A stretch of 64,000 bases of DNA from Todiramphus chloris collaris (taxonomy: Eukaryota > Chordata > Aves > Coraciiformes > Alcedinidae): the NCBI GenBank assembly GCA_025345505.1, contig JANVCC010000040.1:7232690-7296689 (forward strand). Reading direction: 5' to 3'. The notes beneath the pieces were generated by a model, which did no database searches, was not told where the DNA came from, and worked only from the letters and a program-made list of their open reading frames with translations. Numbering within the stretch: the first letter of the stretch is position 1; every line of letters starts with the position of its first letter. Positions 27,201-39,200 of the stretch are shown here, piece after piece. The position numbers and the translations under genes are program-made.

Positions 27201-30200
27201 TTTGGCATGGTGAATAGGAAGAGCAATGAGAGAACATTTAAGACTGTTACACAACTTTATTAAAGCCCCCGTTTTGGAACATGATGTAGCTGTCTGGGTC
27301 TGTCACCCTGATTTATTGGGCCCTGGGTTTCAAAGATGCTGCTTTTTCGGGTCTTCTACATCATTTTGTGGATCCAATAACTTCCTAAAAATCGAACTTT
27401 GATAACAAGGCTTTGAACAAATTCTTTATGTTAAAATGAGACCTTATGTTCTCTCTTCACTGTCACACTAGGTTCTCTGCAACTTAAATGCACTCAAATC
27501 TAGAACCTCAGTGCTAAAGTCACTTGCATTATAGAGTTCCTCTCCAAGGGGATGTGAATTGGAGCAAGCAGATGGAGCAAACAGATGAGCGGACTTTGGA
27601 AACATTGTGAAAATAGATCTTGAAAGGGTTTTTAGTGTGGGAAGCAAATAGAACTGGATGAATAAGAATGGCGCACTCATTAGGCTTTTTTTTCTTTCTG
27701 GCATTGCTTTTCCCATAAACTTTGCTTTCTTTGACCTTAGATCAAAATTGCCCTGAGTTCAAGATCCTCTTTTTTTATGGGGCCTCTGCTTTAAAACACA
27801 GATGCTTTCTCTGCTCTGTAGGTGATTTCATTCTTTTTCAGCAAGTCGTGTGGTTTGATTCTCTTATCCTTGTACCAGTAATTTTCCCTTTGGGACAAGA
27901 GGTAGTCTAGAGGCAAGAGGCTGTGAAAACCAGATGGGCTGCATATTCAAAATGGAGCTGGTGAAGCTGAGAGCCTCTTTTGGGTCTTATCACGTGTGTC
28001 TTTGTATGGGTGTTAAAATCAGCACTCAAACTTCTGCCAAGTCTTTTCATTTCCCTTCTATTTTGCAAATCAACTTAGTCACTTCCACTTCTGTCTAAAG
28101 TGATATAGGTAGAAGTTTGACTTAGTTGCTTCTGTGCTGGACTTGTGATTTATAGGTCCTTGACAACCTTGGTGGCATGTGAAAGCCACATAACCATGCA
28201 AGGGAATTTGTGGAGCTCTCCCGAGCAGTTTGCACACAGCGCCGTGTGTGCCAAGACCACTCCAGCAGTATCACTGAACTCGTCTTCTGGATGTTTTTCT
28301 ATGAATTGCCTATTTATGTGTTCACAGCCTCAAATCTGGAACAAACATACTTTTTAAAGCTAGTTCAGACTGCCTCCAGTAATTATAATGTGGGAGGTAC
28401 TGTACAGCCACCAGTAGAGATCTGTTACTATGTGTGGACCTGCAGACAGTTTGCATGTTAATGCCCTGATTTGAAGGACAAGCCATGAGGTAAATGCTCA
28501 GTAGCATTTTCCACGTGTCATAGGTGGCTTAGATTAAAATCTCCAAGTTGTTAAATGACTGCGTTTGGAAAATCGTGAGCAGCATGCCATGTTAATTTTA
28601 AATGCAAATTAAATATTTTCCTCTTTTTATAGGAACTGGAGACATTGTTGCTGTCATGATTACAGAATCAAAGGTTAAGGAGATCCTGAATTACTTGGAA
28701 AAGAATATTTCTGTCCTGATGGCAATAGCAGTGGGGTCCCGTGTTCCTCCAAAAAACTTCAGTCGGGGCTCTCTAGTCTTTGTGTCAATATCATTCATTG
28801 TTTTGATGATAATTTCTTCGGCATGGTTAATATTTTACTTCATCCAGAAGATCAGGTACACAAGTGCACGTGACAGGAATCAGGTAAGTTGACTTTTTTT
28901 TTACCCTGTAAGTTCTGGAGGTGATATTTCTATATATAGTAGTTGATGGAGAACTCATGATTCCTATAGAATGTCCATCAGTATTCAGAACCTCTCTGTT
29001 CTGAGGCAGGGCTTTATGCTGGACAAAGATTTTTATATAGAAAAGTGTTCTCATCCTGAGAAGTACCAGTACAAGATTGTACTATGTGATAGGAAAGAAT
29101 AGAACTGAAACTAAATATTTGGGGTTTGATGAGCATAAATCCAAGACGAAGATAGATTTGCTGTTGGGTGAATAATACATACTGTGTGTATGTTGGGAAC
29201 GGGGAGGAAAACTGTGAATGAACTTGTGTAGTGTAGGGGAACACAGAGCTAATGTTTTGAATTTAGCCACGGTTGTAAGGATTGCTTCAGTAATAGTTAA
29301 TTCAGAAGGTGTATAAAGGCATTTCCAAACTGTAATTGGTCATGAATGTTAGGGTAAGAAAACTAAGGTATAGAGCTGCTTAGTGATCTGTGTTAACTTT
29401 GAACTTTGAGATCACACTTGGTATGGTCTGCCTGATTCTTCTGGTCATACATTTTAAGTAAAATTTTGTCTACTGTGCCTTTCTTACATTCTTTTTCAAC
29501 TCTTCATTTATTTAAGAACGGAATTAAGTATGGCCATACTCCAAGATCTTGATTGAATCAAGTCATCAACTCAAATATGGATTAAAGTTTAGCAATAAAT
29601 GTTTTACTAGTATGGACTTAATGACCCGCTGTCTCCATAGTGTGCCTTGCCTTTTACTGAGAAGGATCAGTAAACCCTGGGAAATCTACTGAGTTCCCTT
29701 TGCCTCTGTATCTCTCTGTCAAGGCAAACTTAGAAAGCTGCTGACCTCTAGTTGCTGTCCCCACTTTTCATCCGAATTACAGGCAGTGCTTCAGTGCTTT
29801 GTCAAACCTAACTGAATGCAAACTTATAAAGCCTCATTTATGACAAAGGATTTCCTTTTTCATTTCTATAAATACTGTCTGATGTTGCAGGTCCCATGAG
29901 CATCCTGTAGATTTTCCTAAGGATGCCATTCTTAAATGACCACACTGTAACCAGTGTTTAGTGTGTTCCCTTGGGTTGATAAAAGTTTAAATATAACTGT
30001 TATTCAATGACTGTCTGTGGACTATTAAATTGTGCCTTCTACATCCCCTACACAGTTCTTAGGCTTCTTCCAGATGTCCATGTTTCAAAACAGTCACTCC
30101 ATGGGGAAAGGGCTCTTATGACCTTTTTTCTTTCTTTAGATTTTTACAAAGGTCAGGAGAAACTTGATGAAAATTTTATGTGGTTGAAAAAGCTGAGCTT

Positions 30201-33200
30201 ATTAAACTTTAATAAGAAGGTGGCGACAGCTACAGCTTATTTTTAAAGAGCTTTGAGAGCTTTCACTGGAAGGAGTCTGTACTATTAGTGTTGAAATAAC
30301 TTGGATTTGGCTCTGATGTTGGTTTTAAGTTATGTCGAGGCACACTTGAAGGAAAAAAAAAAAGCAAAGAACATCCTGTGTTTTGTAGATGTGCGAGTAG
30401 ATACTGGTATTTCACATCATTACTCTTGTGCGCTTCCGCCCTGAGGTACGGAACTCCTTTGCATGTAGTGGGGGCCATTTCTATCCAGACAGTTCTGGGT
30501 TTTAAAAACAAGCCTATGCTGTTGCCCTAACTGATGAAAATACCAAATCCTGAGCATCTGCAATGTTAGCATAAAAAAAGTTTGTTAAAATTAGAAAATG
30601 GAAGAGATGGATCTCTTAAATCGAAGAGATGGAAGTTACTGGTTAGCTAATTAATTAACAGGCATAACATATGAGAACATGTACACATTTTGAAAGAGTT
30701 TTGTTGAAATATTATACTCCCAATGGGAAAGTAATCTTTCTTTAAGATTTCCTATAGTGCACGTGGAATCATGTGCAGTACAACTAAATACAGATAGTAC
30801 CCTCTATTACTTAGTTGTTAGTGCTGACATTTCAGTTCAATGCCTTTTCAACTTCCTTCCTCTCTTAGCATTCACACACTTGGCTCTGCAGTGATTATCT
30901 GCTCCAGCAGTGTGCCAGTATATTCTGTGTCCCTCAGTACTCAGGCAAACGTGCTCGGTCCAGGACATGTTTAGATTTGCTTAAATTGACCAATTTCTCA
31001 CACGTTGAAGTTAGAATGAGATTTCTGACTTCAGGAGGAATATAATTTCCCTACTCCAGCTCTGTTTCTGATGCTGCATTTCCTACATGGGTATACCTCA
31101 GTAGTTGGGACTGAGTATCTGATTTATTTTTTTTAATCCATACTCTAAAAATTATAAAGTAAGAGCTGTTCTTCTGTGGAAACACCCACACACCCACCCC
31201 AAAAAAAAGTGTTTATGTACTTCTAGAATAATTGTGGCATGGTTGGTTGTGGGGGACTTCTGCAGTCTTTGTGCTTCTCAAATAAACGCAGCCTTCTCAG
31301 TTTCTGGTTGTCTGCAGAGAAGGTGTAGGATACAGGGGGGTACACCTCAGGAGGGATTTGATATTCAAATGTATAGGAGGTGGGCACAACAGCGCTCATT
31401 TGTTTCAAGCTTTATGGGAGGCTTTGATAGGTGCAGTTTCCATTCTCAGGAGCAGCCCATCTCTTTCGAAGGCAGAGTGCTTAGTGTAAGCTGGAGGTGA
31501 AGGATGAAGTACGTGAACTTGTCTCTTCCCAGTCCGTGTAAACCAAATCTGCCGTATCGGGTTCCTGAAACAAGACGACACGAGTCTTGTTCCACTCAGT
31601 GCCCTGTCTCTGGGATCCCAGCTGGAAAACAGCCATTCATAGTTGGCTGGGAACTGGGCATTGCAGTAGGAATAGGCTCTTGAATTGCAGGAGCTGCTGC
31701 TTCTGGCCATAAAAACAGCATAAACAACAAAAAACTAGCTTGGCCTCTCAGGCTGAGATTCAAACCAGTGTTCATTTCAGTTTTATTTAAGTCTGTATTG
31801 GCTTATTTAGATTGCATGACCTAAATTTTTATTCTTTGTGAGATCCTAGTGGTTTCAGGTAATAACAAGAGAGAAAGTAGGTTACACTGAGAGGATTTCT
31901 TCCGTCTCAGAATAAAATCTGCCTGCTCAGGGAAAAACAAAAATAATTCAGGCTTAAGAAGAGAACAAGGGGCATATTACAGCACACTGAGTGAAAAATC
32001 AGTATGAACAGAATAGAAGGGAAATCAGGAGAGCATGTTGCTTCAGCTTTTATCCTCTGGGCTGGGTTTGATTAGCCCTGTCACATAAATATTGTATCAC
32101 TTTTATGGACTTTTATACGATCCATGAGGTTTATCCCGTGTTTATCTGAGTGTATTTGTGGGCTCGACTGTTGTTTTCTTTTTTTCTTCCTGACAAATCT
32201 CTGTGTTCTTTGCTGGGTAAGCTTTTTGTCTTCTGTTGGCCCTCAGCCATAGTGTGTATGGCAAAATTAGTATTGAGCCCAAATAAGTAGTCATAAAGGA
32301 CAGTAATGAAGCTTGATTATCAGGGTTAATTTGTGTTCTTTTCTTTTGTCATTTTATTAGCGTCGTCTTGGAGATGCTGCCAAGAAAGCCATCAGTAAAT
32401 TGACAACCAGGACAGTAAAGAAGGGTGATAAGGTATAATGATAAAATTTCCACATGATAGACCTGAGCATCATGTTTATCTTTTTTTTCTGGGGGAAACA
32501 ATCTCAGTTTTTCCTTTCTGGTAATGATTTTTCCTTTCTGCTTCTGATTTATGACCTTCCCTTCCTTGTTGGAGGCTTACTTTGTCCTGTGGCGCAGTAT
32601 TTTGTGTGACTTTTAGTATCAGTATATGCTGTAATTCTGCACATTTCAAATCATTTTTTCTGGCTTAAATGCTGTTTGCACTCCTGTCTGGAAGCTGTGA
32701 GTGGTTCTGTGTGCAGGCTGGGGGTGTTGCTGGCAGGAGTGCATAAGGCTGGTGGTGTTTATGTGGAATTCTGTAAGCTTAGAGTTGTTCTGTAGGTAAG
32801 TTGTGTAAAGTAAAAATAAGTGTAAAAGACAGGTGACAAAGGACAATCTCTGATGTAAAATACCAATATCCAGTAATCTGCAGGGGAGTATAAACAGGTA
32901 TTTCATTAGAGACAGTAAATGTTACTCCAAGAATATTTCTTGCCAGTATACATACAAACTAAAATATATGATGTGCTAAGTCTTAGACTTGTTCCACTTT
33001 TATGGGCAGTATTGCTTTCTCTTTGATTCTGAAAGAAAAAATAGCCACTTACTCTTGCATAATTTTTGCTCTCTAATTTGCAAAAGGCAAGGGAATTCTG
33101 GCAATGATTTGATTTTTAAGAGAAGATTATTTCCTTGGGCCTTTTTAGTGTGATTCCTTTTTATCTTTCTTATTAACACTATTAGCAATGGAAGATTAGG

Positions 33201-36200
33201 AAGTGATGGGAAAATTTGCTTCCAGAGAGAAGGCTGAAAAAATGTCTTTCTGCTTTCTCCCTCCCTTTGTACTTTTATTTCGAGGCAGCCCACTGCACTA
33301 AATCTTTTCTATGGGTATGGGAGTATGTACAGACAACAGGAACTTCTCTGTATTAAAAGATGACATTGTCTTGACAGCATAAATTCAAAACTGGTGACAT
33401 GGGGGTTGCAGCACAGGCAGCATGAGATGCACATGCAGGTGAACAGAGAGTAGGAGCAAACCTGTCCTTTGTCAGAGCAGCCCATTGGGATTCTCTGCAT
33501 GCAGCACTGGCTGGTGCTGTTGGCTTGCTGGTAGCTTGCTGGCATTGATAAGAATAATGAACTTGAACTGAGACACGGCACAGTCTGTTTTGTGTCATAG
33601 GCCCAAACAGTTTAAATATATATAGTGCTGGTGCCTGCCTACATCCAAATGATGTCAGCCCTTTTTCATTAGAAATTTTAGATTCCCCGGGGGGGGGGGG
33701 GGGGGGGGGGAATATGAAATATATATTTAAAAAAAATTAAAATCATAACTTCTGGAAAACAGAGAAAAGAGAGGAGTCAGTCAGTGATCCTCATCTTCAT
33801 GTCTGGATAAGAATGGTGAATTCTGCAAATAAGCAGCAGACAAAAATATGAGACTACTCCAAAATAAGTACAGTTTGCTAGTTCTGGCCACAAAAAGAAA
33901 AACCCTTTAAAAAAAAAGCCAAACCCTATAATAAAATAGGAGTTTTAGCTCCAAGTTGAAATAAAGCCTCTAAGAAAATCACCACTGTATTTTATAGTGC
34001 TTCAACTGAATATTAGAATCATGTTAGGCCTTAGCTTATGTTTCTAATGATCATTTGCCAGCTCCAAATGCAGGGAGTTTTGTACGTGTGTGATACTTTT
34101 CTGTCTCGAGTCATGTTGGAACATAATAACCCAGTCATTGGTTTTGTATCTTCTTAGTAACAGCCACATGGCACAATGCATTTCCTGTACTGGTCACAAC
34201 CACTTTTACATTTGTCATAGCTTCAACTCTTGATTTGAATTCTCATTCTGTTCTTTTTAGGAGACAGACCCAGACTTTGATCATTGTGCTGTCTGCATTG
34301 AGAGTTACAAGCAGAACGATGTTGTTCGCATTTTACCATGCAAGTAAGCTAATAAAGTTGCTTTGTTTGGAAACTATTCTTTCTTTGTGCTCCTTTCATG
34401 TAATTTGTGCATTGTAATTTATAGACACATTTCTTAGATGTTTCCAGTCCTAATAACAGCCACTTGATTTTAGACTATGGTCCCAAAATCTGTGAAGGTA
34501 GGTGCTGGCACTGTTACAACAGTGGATATTAAACAAAAGATGATCTTGAGGATGAGGAGTTTGGGCATATCAGCAATTAAGATTGTAAGGAGGGGGAGCG
34601 AGTGCAGTGCAGGTTTAAGGACTGAGCAGTGGGTGGACACAGAAACCTTCAGTATAATGAAGCAAGTGCAGCTGGAGCATTCTGCACAGTAGATGCACAA
34701 CATTGGCTGCTGGTTTCTGAAACAGTGTAGGAAACAGAAATGCAGTCTTTGGAACCTTCGTACCTCCTGACATCAGTGAGCTGTTGCACTGTTGTCTGTC
34801 TTTGGTCTCCCCAGTGCAATGTGCTCTTGGCTTGTGTCTGAAGATTTGTACTTGTTGGGTATTCCATGCTGGTGCTTAAAACATAATAACTTCCTCCACC
34901 TTTTATGCCATTCTCATGATATTTGCAAGTTTTCTGTTAGTTTCCCTTCCTCATTGTTCCAGGATATTTGCTCTTTGATGCTTTTAAGTGCTTTTCCACC
35001 TGATGATTGGTTTTGATGAATTGATACATTTTGGTAGCTTTAAGAATTACCATGTACATCTTTCCCTTGTGTTCTGAAATGCAAAGCTTTCTTCTTATCT
35101 CCAGACAAAAAACCCCACATGTAAGTTACTTTGTACAGCTGCAGCCAAGATCCACTAATTTGGCCTGTGCTTGGTATACAAATAGTGTTTTGCATGATAC
35201 TCTAGAAGCAGTAAATTCTTGGTGTTGGAGTCCATCTTCAGTCATGCAGCAGCAGTGCTTAAGAGCTCATTACTGGTCTTCTAAATCCTCCTGCGGGCTG
35301 TTCTGAATAGCTGGAATATTTTTCTTCTAATGCATAATGAGTTTCTATCACCATAAAAGGAAAACATAATTTTTATATCTTAGTGATACAAATATGTGTG
35401 CATTCTACTTCTGAAGCCAGAAATTTATTTCGGTTTACTTTTCTCTATATTCTTTGTCTATATGTCTTGGACTATGGGAAGCAATGACCTGGTTTTGATT
35501 CTCAGTGTTGTTGTTTAGTTTATACACTCTAGAAATGTTTGTTTTGAAACTCTAATTAAAAATATTTGGGAATAGAAGAGCTTGGTCTTACACCTGTAAA
35601 TATTTGCAAGCTTTTGGTTATGTCAATGTGTGTGGGGTTTTTTTTATTTTTACAATTTGGTCACTTCTACTCAAAGATGATGTTCTCTTACCCTAAAAAA
35701 AGTGTACTCCCAAGAGTTAAGAGTCCAGAGAGTTTTGTCCTATATTGTAATCTCAAGTAAAGCTTGCACATGTGAATTTAAGCCCGAGTCTTGATTTGTT
35801 ATGCAGAGGATTATTTGGAAATTAGAGGAGGAACTTCTGGAAATGCACACCAGTTTTGGACCACTAAGATGGTTGTTGAATAAACTGCCTCTTAAGAAAG
35901 CTTCACTCATGTGGTTCAGGGTGGTAGTGTGGGGCTCAAGGTTGCAGAATGGAGGTTCACCCTCTCTGCCTTTCTCTTGATACTGAACAGAGGTCAGAGG
36001 GTGGTCCTTGCCAGTGAAGAGAGAATGAGTCTTCATCTGGTAGGAAAGCATCTTCTCCCACTAAGCACAAGGCAGAGTTGGGACTAAAAGTCTACTTATT
36101 TAGTTAAACAACTGCCACTGTCCAAGCTATGGATGTGTTGCTAGTATCAGCAGATGAGATACGGACCATTCAACCAAGATCATAATTGATTGCTTTTTTA

Positions 36201-39200
36201 ACAAAAAAGAAAAGTTTTTTTTTTAAAGTCAATTTCCTTCATACAGCTTTGGTGAGCCATAGTCCCGCAGACAGGAAGCTGCGTGCTCTCAGGGACAGTT
36301 AGAGCTGCTTCAGGGAGCATCTGGCTGCCATCTCAGCACAGCCTCCTCAAGCGCAATCTCCCATGTGAAGGACATATCAAGGCTGTTGTGTAGATCCTTT
36401 TCTGTTCTGTTTTTCACAAGAAGGTAAGGTCAGGGAAGGCTCAGACGACATTCCCAACGAAGGCTGTATGACAACTTTTATGGTCACTTTATACTTCTCT
36501 TTTTAAATCTCTTTTCATCTGCTGCAGCTCAGCTTTGAGTGCAAAACCATCATGGCTAGACAGAAACATTCAGGTGGTTACTTTCCACAAGACATTTATA
36601 TTTATAGATGAAGAGCCAACCAGTACCTGCCGAGATGACTCTAATGAATTTCAGATTGCATGTAAGACTTTTCAGTCTTCATCATCTGAGATGTTTCTCC
36701 CCAAATCTTGTTTTGGAGCTATAATCCCTTTCTACTTCCTGATACTTCAGCCTCTCATTTTAGTGCAACATGGAAAAAAAGCTACAAGAGAGTCTCTGAG
36801 CCAGGTGAGAAAATAAATTGCAAGAAAACTATGGAGAAAATGGCTTGACCAAGAGGAAGCAAATGAAAGGCTGGAAGTTTTTCTTACTGTGCCTGCTGAG
36901 GAAGCTATAATCGTTAGACAGCAGGAATCACTGACATCTGACATCCTTGCTGCTTTTATCAATTTAAGAGTAACATTTCCCTTTGGTACCCCAGTTGTTC
37001 TCTGCAGTTAAGTATGGTCTGTCACTTGGTGTCTCAGCAGAGAGGAATTTGGTCTGGGCAGATGCACGGCAGGCAAAACCTACCAGCAGCTGAGCAAGTT
37101 GCACCTAAAATCCTTTAGTGAAACATCATACTTGTGATGCTAAGGTTTGTGACAGGTGGAAAATGGTGGCTAAATTAAAAATAAAATGAAAATGATTGCA
37201 AACATTGCAGTTGAACTTCTATCGCTCATTTTGTGCTGCAGAAAGAAATACATTCAGTACCAGCAGCCTATGGACATACCTATAGCTTTTAGTGCACAGA
37301 GGAATAAGGCAGGTAACTGTCTTAGGCTTACAAGCCCGAGGAATGTCTATTTTTTTGTGAATAACATTGTATAAGTTAAAAATAAGTAGAGTAAGCCAAT
37401 GTCAGAAGAATTCCAGCAAAAGACAAACCCCATGGACAATTTTCCTTACTCAGACACTGCTGTGTCTGGGAGATGAACGGGCACTAGGTGAAAAGTGATC
37501 AGGAGGGGGTAGTGTGAAGGACTAGTGAGAGATAAGGTGAGAACAAAGTGACAGGCTAGAGAAGAGCAGAGAGAATAATATTGGAAAGGGCAGAAAGATG
37601 GCCTGGAAAGGAAGAAATTTACAACATAGGAAGACAAATGAGTAGGGAATATGCTAAAAAAAAAAAAACAACAGCTTTTGAGCCAAATTCTTAATAATTC
37701 CTGTACTGGGCAAGAAGGTGGAAGTGACAGAAATGACAAAGCTCGATTTTCATCTGTTTTATTCTGTGCTGCTGCAGTCAGCTGCTGCCTTTTTTTTTTT
37801 TTTTTTTTTTTTGCAAATTAACACAATATCTCAATGCCATCCTTTCTGCTTACTGCAATTCCTCTGCACAGCCCCCATTTTCTCTGCTACCTGCTTGTGA
37901 GGACAGTCTCTGCTTTCTCCCAGCAGTGTTGCATAGCCGTGGAAAGCACTGAGGCTGCTCTCCCCTGGCACTGCCTGCTGGAGGGGGCACATGGCACCTT
38001 CCTGCCCCCAGCAGCAGGGCAGAAATCCCTCCTCGACTGTGCTGGCTGTACTGGGCTGCCTGCAGCAGGGCAGGCAGGACCTGTGTGCTGCCTGCCAGCC
38101 CTGCTGGGAGGTTTGTACCCCAGGGCAGGGGGGGCAGCTGCCTCCAGCAGCAGCCAGAGGTGGTACTTGGCAGCAGCACGTTGGTCAGGTGCCTTTGGTG
38201 GGTTGCCACACTGAGAGCAGGGAAGTGTAGTGAGCTCTTGGGAAACAGCACTTGTAAACTCGGTCAGACCCTTCCCCCTGCATGACACAACAATTTGGAG
38301 GCAAAGAGATTTCTAACTCACCTTTTCTGTGAAATGCTGCAAAGCAGCTGTGTTGTACAACGGTGCTGGTGTTACAGTGTTTATTACAAGCTGGAGGGCA
38401 GCTGGCCTGGCTGTGCTGACAGAGTGGAAAAATACCTGCAGGTCACCTGTGTGCAGTCCTGCCCGCATGGGAGACTCCTTCAGCGCTGCCAGCCTGCCTG
38501 CTGGCCCTGCTTTCTGCAGCCCCGAGGCTGGAGAAGGGGCAAAAGCTGTGTCACACTTGACTTCTTGGTGCATGTCTCCTGAGGGAACGTCACCGGCCTC
38601 TGTGGCTTCAAGCAGCTTGCTAGGAACCCTTCAGATTTATGGTCTTGGGAAAAAAGTGACAGAAATATGACCGTGGAGAAGGTTTGTGATGGCAGAAAAT
38701 GCAAGCACTTACTTTGTCAGACTGAGTTTTTAAAATAATTCATGTGTTTAAAATCTTCACTGCTGTATAACTGCTGCTTAACTCTTACAAGTGGAGAAAT
38801 CCAGACAGAACCTGAGCCAGGGTGATGGTATCAGCAAGCTTTTTAAGGAGTAGATAAACTGCATAAGTAGTAGGCAGAGCCATAGTAATCTAAATCAATA
38901 AATAACCTTTGGAGAACTGCACTTTTTTGAAACACATTAATAAACATCCTTGAAGGTCTAGGAACGAAGAGAATTAAGGGGTCACAAAAATAGTTGATCT
39001 GTTTTGGTGCATCTGAACTGTATCAAACTGCTAATGACTTTAGAATGCTTCATAGTATTAGCAGATGCATGTTGGCATCCGTATCAGTTGCCTGCTTCAC
39101 TTGATCTGAGTGCTTCTACAGCACTGATTAGCTGATAACGATATATTAAAGCTGTTTTCATACTTCTGTGGAGTCTTGTTGTCTGCTGTTTCCCAAAATA

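Larger units (their letters stand above)
15443..28632 (+). other. RNF130: RNF130 intron 2 (13190 nt)
   Basis: GT..AG intron, the largest in the gene. It contains a pyrimidine tract near 16290-16324, a long G/T low-complexity block at 16545-16735 and a 16-bp perfect tandem duplication at 25587-25618. No exon, no CR1 copy and no protein-like open frame was recognised. Human RNF130 hosts mir-340 in an intron, but I did not find its mature sequence here by eye. Confidence 0.75.

Noticed and set aside
15443..28632. mir-340 hairpin expected in an RNF130 intron by analogy with mammals
   Set aside because: I scanned by eye for the mature sequence and did not find it. One GAGCAATGAGAGAA at about 27219 is only a partial resemblance. 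A covariance or blast search would be needed to exclude a diverged copy.
37834..38288. Overlapping 126-133-codon frames on both strands in intron 5
   Set aside because: Cys/Pro/Gln-rich chance frames in GC-rich DNA with no start-site or splice context.
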